Assembly: GCF_021653995.1 (NCBI RefSeq)
Contig: NZ_JAJJOZ010000009.1
Location: 62,001 to 126,000 of the forward strand
DNA length: 64,000 nt
Direction: 5' to 3'
DNA from: Allopusillimonas lactea
GTDB lineage: Bacteria; Pseudomonadota; Gammaproteobacteria; Burkholderiales; Burkholderiaceae_B
Shown here: in pieces, positions 1 through 8,830 of the stretch
How the letters are laid out: each line of letters opens with the position of its first letter
Position numbering within the stretch: the stretch's first letter is position 1
Program-made: the position numbers and the translations under genes
Notes under the pieces: model-generated
Databases searched by the model: none
Seen by the model: the letters and a program-made list of their open reading frames with translations, nothing else
What the model was told of the DNA's origin: nothing

Positions 1-182
1 TCGTCGATCGCCATGGCCTGTTCGATACCCCGTATGGCATCGGGCAATTGCTCGCGGGTGATGACGCCGCGCTCGGGCAGCGTGTCCGTGTACGGTTTGC
101 CCGCGGCCCGCAGAATGGGCAGCGCATGTTGGGAAAACATCAACACCTCGGCAGCGGCCTTGGAATGAAAGACAACTAGCAT
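1..182 (-). CDS. DUF1840 domain-containing protein (3' part outside window)
   Basis: The first 60 codons of a minus-strand gene are visible and run off the left edge. The protein opens MLVVFHSKAAAEVLMFSQHA and continues with a short acidic/basic segment containing the ITREQLPDA motif. I recognise this as the start of the small DUF1840 family found beside argS in Bordetella-like genomes. Function is unknown. The start is supported by an AGAAGG ribosome-binding site (complement of 191-198). It is divergent from argS. The family call rests on the N-terminal sequence alone. Confidence 0.7.
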   Translation of the reverse strand, partial: MLVVFHSKAAAEVLMFSQHALPILRAAGKPYTDTLPERGVITREQLPDAIRGIEQAMAID

Positions 183-501
183 ATGAGTTTCCTTCTCTGG
201 ACACACACCACTACACTAACGCAACTTCGAGGCAGTGCCAAGAGGAGAATGCGGGAGGGCGCAGGGCGGAAAATCACGCTATCATTCAACGGCCCGGGCG
301 GGGCGATGCCGTCGGCGGCACAGGCCATGTCCGCGCCGCCTGCGGCGTTGTAGCGTTACACTGTAGTCCGTCTTCCGGGCATCCGGCGCCGCGCCCGCGG
401 CACGGTCAAACTTTCGCCTGGTGCCACCCCAAACGGGCCGGCCCGTCTCCCAGGCCGCTCGACGTCTCGCTTGTCATCGTTCGTTAACACTTACTTTCCT
501 T
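183..501. other. Divergent intergenic region upstream of argS
   Basis: This 319-base gap lies between the divergent DUF1840 gene and argS and must hold promoters for both. I find no convincing -35/-10 pair, T-box or hairpin. A 34-codon open frame starting at 249 has a purine-rich leader that sits too close to its ATG, and it resembles no protein I recognise. I did not annotate it. Confidence 0.5.
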
Positions 502-2187
502 ATGCTCCCAGGGCAACAACAACAGCTCATTTCCATGATCCGGGCCGCCGTCGAGCAGCTTGTGCCGGATGCGCAGGCCAACGTCCTGCTCGAACGCCCC
601 AAAATCGCATCGCATGGCGATGTGGCCACCAACGTTGCCATGCAGTTGGCCAAGCCGGCGCGCCGCAATCCGCGCGAGCTGGCCCAGCAGGTCGTGGACG
701 CCGTGTTGGCCCAGCCCGAGGCCGATACGCTGATCGCCGCCGCCGAGGTCGCCGGGCCCGGCTTCATCAACTTCCGCATCACGCCAGGCGCGCGGCGTGC
801 CGTACTCAACGCCATCCAGCAAGACGGCGCACAGTTCGGCATCCGTCCGCCCACGGGCGAGAAGCTGCTGGTCGAATTCGTCTCCGCAAACCCCACCGGC
901 CCGCTGCACGTAGGCCACGCCCGCCAAGCCGCGCTGGGTGACGCCTTGTGCCGCCTGTTCGCCGCCCAAGGGTACGACGTCACGCGCGAGTTCTATTACA
1001 ACGACGCCGGCAACCAGATCAACAACCTGGCCATCAGCGTGCAGGCGCGCGCCCGCGGCATCCTGCCAGACGCCGCCGACTTCCCGGCCGACGGCTACAA
1101 AGGCGACTACATCCTCGACATCGCCAACGATTTCATGGCGCGCAAAACGGTTCAGGCGGCCGACGGAGACTCAGTCACGGCCACCGGCGACACCGCCAAC
1201 CTGGACGACATCCGTCGTTTTGCCGTAGCCTACCTGCGCCGCGAACAAGACCTCGACCTTCAGGCCTTCGGCCTGCAGTTCGACAACTACTACCTCGAAA
1301 GCTCGCTTTACACCAGCGGACGGGTCGAAAAAACCGTGCAGGCACTGGTTGCCGCGGGCCATACCTACGAAAGCGAGGGCGCGCTGTGGCTGCGCACCAC
1401 CGAACTGGGAACGGGCGACGACAAAGACCGCGTGATGCGCAAGTCCGAAGGGGGTTACACCTACTTCGTGCCCGACGTGGCCTATCACGTCGCCAAATGG
1501 GAGCGCGGCTTCCATCGCGCCATCAACATCCAGGGCAGCGACCACCATGGCACGATCGCCCGTGTGCGTGCCGGCCTGCAAGGCCTCGAAATCGGCATTC
1601 CAAAAGAATTCCCCGCCTACATCCTGCACAAGATGGTCAAGGTGGTGCGCGACGGCGCCGAGGTCAAGATATCCAAGCGTGCCGGCAGCTATGTCACCAT
1701 GCGCGACCTGATCGACTGGGTTGGCCGCGACGCGGTGCGCTACTTTCTGGCCCAGCGCCGCGCCGATTCCGAGTTCGTCTTCGATATCGATCTGGCTCTG
1801 TCCAAGAGCGACGAAAACCCGGTGTACTATATCCAGTACGCGCATGCCCGCATCTGCTCGATGCTGGCGCAGTCGCCCGACATGGCCGATCGCATCACTG
1901 ACGCCCCACTCGAAACGCTGGTGGCGCCCACCGAGTTCGCGCTGCTGCAGCGCCTGGCCGAATACCCACAGGCCATCACCCAGGCCGCGCAAGAGCTTGC
2001 GCCTCATCACCTGGCGTTCTGGTTGCGCGATTGCGCGGCCGACTTCCATGCCTGGTACAACGCCGAGCGCGTACTGGTCGACGACGAATCCCTGAAGCTT
2101 GCGCGGCTGCGCCTGGCCCGCGCCACGGCCCAGGTAATCGCCAACGGCCTCAGTCTGCTGGGCGTATCCGCCCCCGAAAGGATGTAA
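502..2187 (+). CDS. argS: Arginyl-tRNA synthetase
   Basis: A class I aminoacyl-tRNA synthetase that charges tRNA-Arg in the cytoplasm (561 aa). The N-terminal Arg-tRNA synthetase additional domain is followed by the HIGH signature as HVGH at residues 136-139, within SANPTGPLHVGHARQ. The KMSKS loop is the divergent KISKR at 389-393, normal for ArgRS. A C-terminal DALR anticodon-binding domain covers roughly the last 120 residues. The ATG at 502 was chosen because family members start MLPGQQQQ-like at this point; the GTG at 421 adds 27 residues of low-complexity sequence. The next gene begins 9 bases after the stop. Confidence 0.96.
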   Translation: MLPGQQQQLISMIRAAVEQLVPDAQANVLLERPKIASHGDVATNVAMQLAKPARRNPRELAQQVVDAVLAQPEADTLIAAAEVAGPGFINFRITPGARRAVLNAIQQDGAQFGIRPPTGEKLLVEFVSANPTGPLHVGHARQAALGDALCRLFAAQGYDVTREFYYNDAGNQINNLAISVQARARGILPDAADFPADGYKGDYILDIANDFMARKTVQAADGDSVTATGDTANLDDIRRFAVAYLRREQDLDLQAFGLQFDNYYLESSLYTSGRVEKTVQALVAAGHTYESEGALWLRTTELGTGDDKDRVMRKSEGGYTYFVPDVAYHVAKWERGFHRAINIQGSDHHGTIARVRAGLQGLEIGIPKEFPAYILHKMVKVVRDGAEVKISKRAGSYVTMRDLIDWVGRDAVRYFLAQRRADSEFVFDIDLALSKSDENPVYYIQYAHARICSMLAQSPDMADRITDAPLETLVAPTEFALLQRLAEYPQAITQAAQELAPHHLAFWLRDCAADFHAWYNAERVLVDDESLKLARLRLARATAQVIANGLSLLGVSAPERM

Positions 2188-2196
2188 CCCCTCTCT

Positions 2197-2925
2197 ATGG
2201 CTGCTAAACGTCGCAAATCCTCCAGCCCCCGCTCCGGGGGCGGCACACTGTTTGGCATACTGGTCGGCCTGATGCTGGGGCTGGTGGCCGCGGTCGGGGT
2301 CGCCCTGTTTGTCACCAAGGTGCCCATGCCTTTCGCCGACAAGGCCAGCCGCGATCCCGCCAATGTGCTGCTGCCCGACGTCAAAGACGCGCCCGACCCC
2401 AACCTGGGCCTGTACGGCAAGGGCGCCCCGGCTGGCACCGTTGCCAACGGCCAACCCGATCTGGCCACCACGCCGCTGCCGGGCCGCGATGCCGCGGTCC
2501 CACCGGTACCGGCGGGGCCCGACACCTTGGGCGAGTTGATCTCAACGCTGACCAAGAAAGAAAACACCGCGCCCGCGGTCACCCCGCGGCCCGCACCCGG
2601 GGCCGACAAGCCCGCACCCGGCACTGAAAAACCCGCACCGGGCACCGAGGCCGCGGCTGGCAAGCCAGGCAAGCCCGTTGCCGCCGCAGGCAGCCAAAGC
2701 ACGTATTTCCTACAGGCTGGGGCCTTCCGCTCGGCCAGCGACGCGGAGGCGGTCATGGCGCGCATCGTCATGCTGGGGCTTCCGGCGCAGGTGCAGAAAG
2801 CACAGGTCAACGGCGCCACGGTAAATCGGGTTCGCGTCGGGCCGTTCCAGGGCATCGACGAAATGAATCGCTCGCGAGCTCGCCTGGGCGCCGAGAAAAT
2901 CGAAACCTCGGTCGTACGCCCTTGA
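2197..2925 (+). CDS. SPOR domain-containing membrane protein
   Basis: A 242-aa single-span inner-membrane protein. A short basic cytoplasmic start (MAAKRRKSS) leads into one transmembrane helix at about residues 18-40. A periplasmic Pro/Gly/Ala-rich linker follows, with near-repeats of PAPGTEKPAPGTE (about 130-150). The last 75 residues form a SPOR domain (TYFLQAGAFRSASDAEAVMA), a fold that binds denuded septal peptidoglycan. This architecture matches FtsN/DedD-like proteins, but direct orthology is not claimed. It lies 9 bases after argS and is probably co-transcribed with it. Confidence 0.88.
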   Translation: MAAKRRKSSSPRSGGGTLFGILVGLMLGLVAAVGVALFVTKVPMPFADKASRDPANVLLPDVKDAPDPNLGLYGKGAPAGTVANGQPDLATTPLPGRDAAVPPVPAGPDTLGELISTLTKKENTAPAVTPRPAPGADKPAPGTEKPAPGTEAAAGKPGKPVAAAGSQSTYFLQAGAFRSASDAEAVMARIVMLGLPAQVQKAQVNGATVNRVRVGPFQGIDEMNRSRARLGAEKIETSVVRP

Positions 2926-2986
2926 ACTTGCGGCGGCCGGAACAGTCTGAACAGTTTCCACAACAACACGGATACCGTCAAACATC

Positions 2987-3619
2987 ATGCTGCTGAAACA
3001 GATCCTGGCTCGCACCCTCGCCATTGCCACCTTGGCCGCAAGCGCCTTGCTGGCGCCCGCCGCACAAGCGGCCGACCCCTACGTAACACTGCCGCAGGCC
3101 CAGCCCTCCGACACCACCGGCAAAATCGAGGTGCTGGAGTTCTTTTCCTACAGCTGTCCGCACTGTGCCAAGCTGGAGCCCATGGTAGAGAAATGGGTGG
3201 CCACCCTGCCCAAGAACGTCGCGTTCAGGGCCGTACCCGTGGCCTTCAATGCCAGCATGAAAGACATGCAGCGTCTGTACTACACACTCGAGGCCATGAA
3301 CCGCCTGGATCTGCACAGCAAAGTGTTCAATGCCATTCACAATGAGCATAAGCGCCTGTACACCAAAGACGCTATTGTTGACTGGATAACCACCCAGGGT
3401 ATAGACCGCAAAGCTTTCCTTGATGTGTTCGACTCCTTCGGCATCAACGCCAAGATCTCCCGCGCCGACGAGCTCACCGAGCTGTACAAGATTGACGGTA
3501 CGCCCAGCTTGGCAGTAGGCGGCAAGTATGTCACCTCGCCCAGCATGACCGGTACCTACGAAGGCACGATCGAGCAGGCCCAGAAGCTGGTGGAGCTGGC
3601 AGGGAAAACCATGAATTGA
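2987..3619 (+). CDS. dsbA: Periplasmic thiol:disulfide interchange protein DsbA
   Basis: A 210-aa oxidase that introduces disulfide bonds into exported proteins. A cleavable signal peptide occupies residues 1 to about 28, ending APAAQA|ADPY. The thioredoxin-fold active site is C57-P58-H59-C60 within FSYSCPHCAKLEP, the canonical DsbA CPHC. The cis-proline loop appears near the C-terminus as GTPSLAVGGKY. Length fits the family. The argS, SPOR protein, dsbA order is conserved in Bordetella-like genomes. Confidence 0.95.
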   Translation: MLLKQILARTLAIATLAASALLAPAAQAADPYVTLPQAQPSDTTGKIEVLEFFSYSCPHCAKLEPMVEKWVATLPKNVAFRAVPVAFNASMKDMQRLYYTLEAMNRLDLHSKVFNAIHNEHKRLYTKDAIVDWITTQGIDRKAFLDVFDSFGINAKISRADELTELYKIDGTPSLAVGGKYVTSPSMTGTYEGTIEQAQKLVELAGKTMN

Positions 3620-3725
3620 CCACCTGTCATAGTGCGCCCATCATACAAGCTGTCCAGCCCGCCGTAGCGCCCGGCGCCTGCCGGTGCCGCGCGCGGGCTT
3701 CTGTTCACGCACACAGGAGCATGGA

Positions 3726-5816
3726 TTGGCTGCACACACACGGGCGCGCGCAGGCGTAGATATCGGCGGCACATTTACCGATGTCGCTCTGGAGCTGGAC
3801 GGCCAGCTCCACTCCATCAAGGTTCTGACCGATTACACTGCGCCGGAACGCGCAATTGTCGCCGGCCTGCAGCGTGCCTGCGAGGCGGCCGGCATCGGCA
3901 TGGCCGATATTGGCATCATCATCCACGGCACCACCCTGGCCACCAACGCGCTGATCGCCCGCGATGGCGCGCATACTGCCTTCATCACCACCGAAGGCTT
4001 TCGCGATGTCCTGGAAATGCGAACCGAAAACCGGTTCGAACAGTACGATCTGGACATCCGGCTCCCGCCTCCTCTCATCGAACGCTGTCACCGCCATACC
4101 CTGCGCGAACGCATGGACGCCGATGGCAATGCACTCATCGCACCTGATCCGGCGGATGTTGAAGCCCTCGCGGCGCGCATCGCCGCCGGCGGCTACGAAA
4201 GCGTGGCGATCGGCTTCATGCATGCCTACGTCAATGCGGCCCACGAACAGCTTATGCGCGAAGCGCTGCTGCGGCACAATCCAGCGTTGTCGATCTCGAT
4301 TTCCGCCGAAGTGTCGCCACAGATCCGCGAGTTCGAACGCTTCAATACGGTATGCGCCAATGCCTATGTGCGCCCGCGCATGGCCGCCTACCTGAATCGG
4401 CTGGTAGAAAAAATCCACGAGGCCGGGGCACAATGCCCGGTGTTCATCATGCACTCGGGAGGCGGCATCGTATCCGTGGAAAGCGCGGCACAGTTCCCGG
4501 TGCGGCTCGTAGAGTCGGGCCCTGCGGGTGGGGCGATTTTTGCCGCGCACATCGCCGACCGGTACCAACTGGATGCCGTGCTGTCTTTCGATATGGGTGG
4601 CACCACAGCCAAGATCTGCCTGATTGATCAGCGCACACCCAAGACAGCCAATACGTTCGAAGTGGCCCGCACCTACCGCTTCAAAAAAGGCAGCGGCATG
4701 CCCATTTCCATACCGGTGGTCGAAATGGTGGAAATCGGCGCTGGCGGCGGCTCCATCGCCAGCGTGGACAGTATGCGCCAAATTCGCGTCGGGCCACAAA
4801 GCGCGGGTTCGGAGCCCGGCCCCGCCTGTTACCAGCGCGGCGGCGCGCAGCCCACCGTCACCGACGCCGACCTGATGCTGGGCCGGCTGGATCCTGACAA
4901 CTTTGCCGGTGGTTCGATACAGTTGTCGGCGGCGCGCGCGGAGCAGGCCGTGCGCAGCGGCATCGCCGATACGCTCGCCCTGCCGCCTCGACAGGGCGCC
5001 TTCGGCATTGCCGAAGTCGTAGACGAGAACATGAGCAACGCGGCGCGCGTGCACGCGGTGGAAAACGGCAAGGAGATCGGCAGCTACACCATGATCACCT
5101 TCGGCGGCGCAGGGCCGCTGCATGCTGCCCGCCTGTGCGAGAAAACGGGCATCAGTCGATTCATCGTGCCGCCAGGCGCAGGTGTGGGATCGGCCATCGG
5201 CTTTCTGCGGGCGCCCTTTGGCTACGAAAGCATCCGCAGCGCCAACCAGCGCCTTTCCCGTTTCGACGCCCATGCCGCTCGTGCGCTGATGACGCAGCTG
5301 CGCGACGAAGCTGTGCATTTTGCCAGCCAGGGGACGCGCGAAGGCGCGCCGGTGATCGAATCGCGGGTCTATATGCGTTATGTGGGCCAGGGTTGGGAAA
5401 TCCCGGTCGCACTGCCCGAGGGCTTTGACCTGACACGCACCGACACGCTGCGCGCGCTGTTCGAGCAAACATATACGACATATTTCGGCCGGCCTATCGA
5501 GGGCTTGGATATCGAGACCATGTCCTGGTCCGTACGCGCCAGCTCGCCCCTGCCGCCCGCAACGCGGGCTACGCTCGCCGAGCCGGGCAAGGATGCGCCA
5601 GTCAGCGGAACGCGCAGCATTTTCGATGCGCGGCTGTCACAGGACGTGCAGGCTGACATCATCGAGCGTGGCCGGCTGTCGGCGGGCATGCGTGTGCAAG
5701 GGCCGGCCATCGTGGTCGAGGACGAAACATCCACGCTGGTGACCAGTGCCTTCGAAGCAATTGTCCAGCACGACGGCTGCCTGCTGGTGCAGCGCAAGCC
5801 GGCACAAGGAGCATGA
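3726..5816 (+). CDS. hyuA: Hydantoinase/oxoprolinase subunit A (HyuA-type)
   Basis: The ATP-binding subunit of an ATP-dependent hydantoinase, 5-oxoprolinase or acetone-carboxylase-like enzyme (696 aa). The ASKHA phosphate-binding motif GVDIGGTFTDVALEL is at the N-terminus (Hydant_A_N), and LSFDMGGTTAKICL marks the second nucleotide loop. I chose the TTG at 3726 because AGGAG (3715-3719) lies 6 bases upstream and the protein then begins just before the GVDIGG strand. A GTG at 3684 is the alternative and lacks a ribosome-binding site. It is followed by hyuB and an aminotransferase in one operon. The substrate (hydantoin, N-methylhydantoin, 5-oxoproline or a related lactam) cannot be read from sequence. 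Confidence 0.88.
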   Translation: MAAHTRARAGVDIGGTFTDVALELDGQLHSIKVLTDYTAPERAIVAGLQRACEAAGIGMADIGIIIHGTTLATNALIARDGAHTAFITTEGFRDVLEMRTENRFEQYDLDIRLPPPLIERCHRHTLRERMDADGNALIAPDPADVEALAARIAAGGYESVAIGFMHAYVNAAHEQLMREALLRHNPALSISISAEVSPQIREFERFNTVCANAYVRPRMAAYLNRLVEKIHEAGAQCPVFIMHSGGGIVSVESAAQFPVRLVESGPAGGAIFAAHIADRYQLDAVLSFDMGGTTAKICLIDQRTPKTANTFEVARTYRFKKGSGMPISIPVVEMVEIGAGGGSIASVDSMRQIRVGPQSAGSEPGPACYQRGGAQPTVTDADLMLGRLDPDNFAGGSIQLSAARAEQAVRSGIADTLALPPRQGAFGIAEVVDENMSNAARVHAVENGKEIGSYTMITFGGAGPLHAARLCEKTGISRFIVPPGAGVGSAIGFLRAPFGYESIRSANQRLSRFDAHAARALMTQLRDEAVHFASQGTREGAPVIESRVYMRYVGQGWEIPVALPEGFDLTRTDTLRALFEQTYTTYFGRPIEGLDIETMSWSVRASSPLPPATRATLAEPGKDAPVSGTRSIFDARLSQDVQADIIERGRLSAGMRVQGPAIVVEDETSTLVTSAFEAIVQHDGCLLVQRKPAQGA

Positions 5817-5818
5817 TT

Positions 5819-7528
5819 ATGGCGACTGAGCAGACGCGGACAGGTGTACACACCATCCATATGCAGGTGATGTGGAACCGACTCATTTCTGTTGTGGAAG
5901 AGCAGGCATTGGCTTTGATACGCACGGCATTCAGCACCAGCGTGCGCGAAGCGGGCGACTTGTCGGCGGGGGTGTTCGACCGCCAGGGGCGCATGCTGGC
6001 GCAGGCCGTGACAGGCACGCCCGGCCACGTCAATACTATGGCCGAAGCAGTACCCAATTTCATCGACGCCATCGGCGCCGACAATATTTTCGAAGGGGAC
6101 GTGTATGTCACCAACGACCCTTGGAAGGGCACCGGACACCTGCACGACTTCACGGTGGTGTCGCCGTCGTTTCGCAACAGCCGGCTGACGGGCTATTTCG
6201 CCTGCACAGCGCACGTGGTGGATGTGGGTGGGCGCGGCTTCGGGCCCGATGCCCGCGAAGTATACGAAGAAGGCATATGCGTGCCCATCATGAAGATGGC
6301 TCGGCGCGGCGAGATCAACCAAGACCTGATGCTGATGCTGCGCCACAACGTGCGTTCGGCCGACATGGTGATCGGCGATCTGTACGCCCTGGCGGCCTGC
6401 AATGACACGGGCCACGGCCGCTTGCAGGCGATGATGGACGAATTCGGGCTGGACGATCTGGAAGAGATCGGCGAATTTATCCTGACGCACAGCCTGGCTG
6501 CCACGCGTGAACGCATTGCCGCCTTGCCGCGCGGCACATACCGCAACACCATGACGCTGGATGGCTATGACGAGCATGTCACCCTGCAGGTAGAGTTGGA
6601 GGTGGCTGAAGACCACCTTATGGCGGACTTTGCCGGTACGTCGCCGGCCAGCCCCTTTGGCATCAACGTGCCGCTCTCCTATGCGCGCGCCTACTCCTGT
6701 TATGGCCTGAAGTGCGTGATCGCGCCGGATGTGCCCAACAACTCAGGCTCGTTGGCACCCTTTATGGCGAAGGCACCCGAAGGCTGCATCCTGAACGCCA
6801 AGCACCCGAGCCCGGTAGCGGTGCGACATGTACTGGGCCATTTCGTACCAGACCTGGTGTTGGGCGCACTGCATCATTTCCTCCCCGGGCGCATCCCCGC
6901 CGAAGGCAGCGGCGCGCTATGGAACATCCACGTCAGCGCGCGGCCATTGTCGCCGGACTCTGGCCTGCCACATGCAGAGATGTTGATGTTCAACAGCGGC
7001 GGCACGGGTGCGCGGCCGACCCTGGACGGCCTGTCGTCCACCGCCTTTCCGAGCGGCGTGCACTCGATGTCTGCCGAAGCCACCGAGCAGGCCGGCCCCA
7101 TGATTGTGTGGCGCAAGGAGCTGCGGCCCGAATCGAGCGGCGCGGGCGAGTATCGGGGCGGCCTAGGCCAGATCATGGAACTCGGCCCCCGTGAAGGCTA
7201 TTCCTTTCGCTTCAACGCTATGTTCGATCGCATCGACAACCCGGCGCGCGGACGCGCCGGCGGCAAGGCGGGGGAGCGCGGCAGCGTGCACCTGACAGAC
7301 GGCACGCGCCTGCGCGGAAAAGGCACGCAATTCGTGCCGCAGGGGCAGCGCCTGGTGCTGGAGCTGCCCGGCGGCGGCGGCTTCGGCGACCCCGCAAAGC
7401 GCAGCCGCGAGGCACTGGCCAACGATTTGCGCAACGAGTATCTCAGCCCGGCCACACTGGCGCGAGACTATGGGCTGCAACCCGACGACCTTCCGATGGC
7501 AACCGTGAATGGAGTTCATCATGAATGA
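5819..7528 (+). CDS. hyuB: Hydantoinase/oxoprolinase subunit B (HyuB-type)
   Basis: Partner subunit of the preceding HyuA (569 aa, Hydantoinase_B family). Recognisable blocks include TSVREAGDLSAGVFDRQG, the NDPWKGTGHLHDF segment and the C-terminal LPGGGGFGDPAKRS. Two ATGs are possible. The one at 5813 overlaps the hyuA stop as ATGA, while the one at 5819 is 7 bases from AAGGAG (5806-5811) and is preferred. Translational coupling to hyuA is likely. The two subunits together hydrolyse a cyclic amide with ATP. Confidence 0.9.
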   Translation: MATEQTRTGVHTIHMQVMWNRLISVVEEQALALIRTAFSTSVREAGDLSAGVFDRQGRMLAQAVTGTPGHVNTMAEAVPNFIDAIGADNIFEGDVYVTNDPWKGTGHLHDFTVVSPSFRNSRLTGYFACTAHVVDVGGRGFGPDAREVYEEGICVPIMKMARRGEINQDLMLMLRHNVRSADMVIGDLYALAACNDTGHGRLQAMMDEFGLDDLEEIGEFILTHSLAATRERIAALPRGTYRNTMTLDGYDEHVTLQVELEVAEDHLMADFAGTSPASPFGINVPLSYARAYSCYGLKCVIAPDVPNNSGSLAPFMAKAPEGCILNAKHPSPVAVRHVLGHFVPDLVLGALHHFLPGRIPAEGSGALWNIHVSARPLSPDSGLPHAEMLMFNSGGTGARPTLDGLSSTAFPSGVHSMSAEATEQAGPMIVWRKELRPESSGAGEYRGGLGQIMELGPREGYSFRFNAMFDRIDNPARGRAGGKAGERGSVHLTDGTRLRGKGTQFVPQGQRLVLELPGGGGFGDPAKRSREALANDLRNEYLSPATLARDYGLQPDDLPMATVNGVHHE

Positions 7529-8768
7529 CCGTGCCCTGGCGGGCGCGCGCAGCGATATTCAGCACGCATTCCGCCGCGCCGCGCGCATCGCCGACATTGA
7601 AGTATCCGAGATACTGCGCATTGGCGCGCTGGCGGCTCAACGTCGCGCCGCAGGCCGCCCTGTGGTTGTGCTGGGCGCCGGGGAGCCTGATTTCGACACG
7701 CCTGATCACGTCAAGGAAGCCGCTATCCGCGCCATCCAGGCGGGCGATACCAAATACACCGGACTGGAAGGCACGGCCGCACTCAAGGAAGCCATCGCGC
7801 GCAAGTTTGAACGTGAAAACGGGCTGCACTTCGCACCACAGGAAATCATGGCCAGCACCGGCGCCAAGCAGGTCCTGCACAATGCCCTGATGGCCACGCT
7901 GGATCCTGGCGACGAGGTACTGCTGCCCGCCCCATGCTGGACGTCTTACGTCGATATGGTGAAGATTGCCGGGGGTGCGCCACGCCTGATCACCTGTACC
8001 GAAGAGAACGGCTTTCGCCTGACGGCGCGGGATCTGGAGGCCGCCATTACACCGCGCACCCGCTGGCTGCTGCTCAATTCGCCATCAAACCCCACCGGCG
8101 CGGCCTATTCGGCCGACACGCTGCGCCCGCTGCTGGAAGTGCTGATGCGGCATCCCCACGTATGGCTGATGGCGGACGACATCTACGAGCATCTGCTCTA
8201 CGACGGCCGCGACTTTGTCACGCCGCTGCAGTTGGAGCCGGGCCTGCGCGAGCGCACCCTGATCGTCAATGGCGTGTCCAAGGCTTATGCCATGACAGGA
8301 TGGCGGCTGGGCTACGGCGCGGGGCCGCGCGCGCTCATCAGCGCCATGGCCACTGTCCAGAGCCAGAGCACCTCCAACCCCTGTTCCATTAGCCAGGCAG
8401 CGGCAGTCGCCGCCTTGGACGGCAACCAGGAAATCATTGCGCAGCGGCGCGATATTTTCCAGGAGCGCCGCGATGCGGTGGTGGAGCGCCTGAATGCCAT
8501 CGAAGGCATTACCTGCAGGCGCCCTGAGGGTGCGTTCTATACCTTCTCGGGCTGCGCGGGGATGATCGGCCGCAAGACGCCGCAGGGCGCGGTGATCGAC
8601 AGCGACACCGCGTTCTGTCGCTATTTGCTGGAAAGCTTCGATACAGCCGTGGTGCCGGGGAGTTGCTTTGGCCTGGCGCCCTACTTTCGCATCTCGTACG
8701 CGGCGTCGATGGCGGATATCGCACTGGCCTGCGATCGCATCGCGGCGGCTTGCGCGAGCCTGCGCTGA
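7521..8768 (+). CDS. PLP-dependent class I/II aminotransferase (AspC-like)
   Basis: A 415-aa fold-type I aminotransferase. It shows the N-terminal VVLGAGEPDFDTPDH block, the NSPSNPTGAAY motif, and the PLP Schiff-base lysine at about residue 254 in NGVSKAYAMTGWRLGY. A C-terminal arginine lies in FRISYAASM. The start at 7521 has GGAG (7511-7514) at 6-base spacing and overlaps the end of hyuB by 8 bases, so the three genes form one operon. It probably transaminates the amino acid released by the hydantoinase. Aspartate, aromatic or another amino acid is possible. Confidence 0.9.
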   Translation: MNDRALAGARSDIQHAFRRAARIADIEVSEILRIGALAAQRRAAGRPVVVLGAGEPDFDTPDHVKEAAIRAIQAGDTKYTGLEGTAALKEAIARKFERENGLHFAPQEIMASTGAKQVLHNALMATLDPGDEVLLPAPCWTSYVDMVKIAGGAPRLITCTEENGFRLTARDLEAAITPRTRWLLLNSPSNPTGAAYSADTLRPLLEVLMRHPHVWLMADDIYEHLLYDGRDFVTPLQLEPGLRERTLIVNGVSKAYAMTGWRLGYGAGPRALISAMATVQSQSTSNPCSISQAAAVAALDGNQEIIAQRRDIFQERRDAVVERLNAIEGITCRRPEGAFYTFSGCAGMIGRKTPQGAVIDSDTAFCRYLLESFDTAVVPGSCFGLAPYFRISYAASMADIALACDRIAAACASLR

Positions 8769-8792
8769 CACCACGCTGATCGCCATGCACGC

Positions 8793-8812
8793 GGCCCTCG
8801 CTACAGCGGGCC
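8793..8812. terminator. Weak hairpin between convergent genes
   Basis: GGCCC and GGGCC arms with a short inner stem lie between the aminotransferase stop and the convergent dctM stop. There is one bulge and no clear T-tract. It is a possible bidirectional terminator only. Confidence 0.3.
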
Positions 8813-8830
8813 TCGCGCATCGCAGGGCGA

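Noticed and set aside
249..353. 34-codon open frame upstream of argS with AGGAG-like leader
   Set aside because: The purine-rich leader is only one base from the ATG, there is no recognisable product, and the frame is too short to support without conservation data.
1171..2454. Long antisense open frame opposite argS and the SPOR gene
   Set aside because: GC-rich third positions create long shadow frames. It has no family motifs and sits fully opposite confidently assigned genes.
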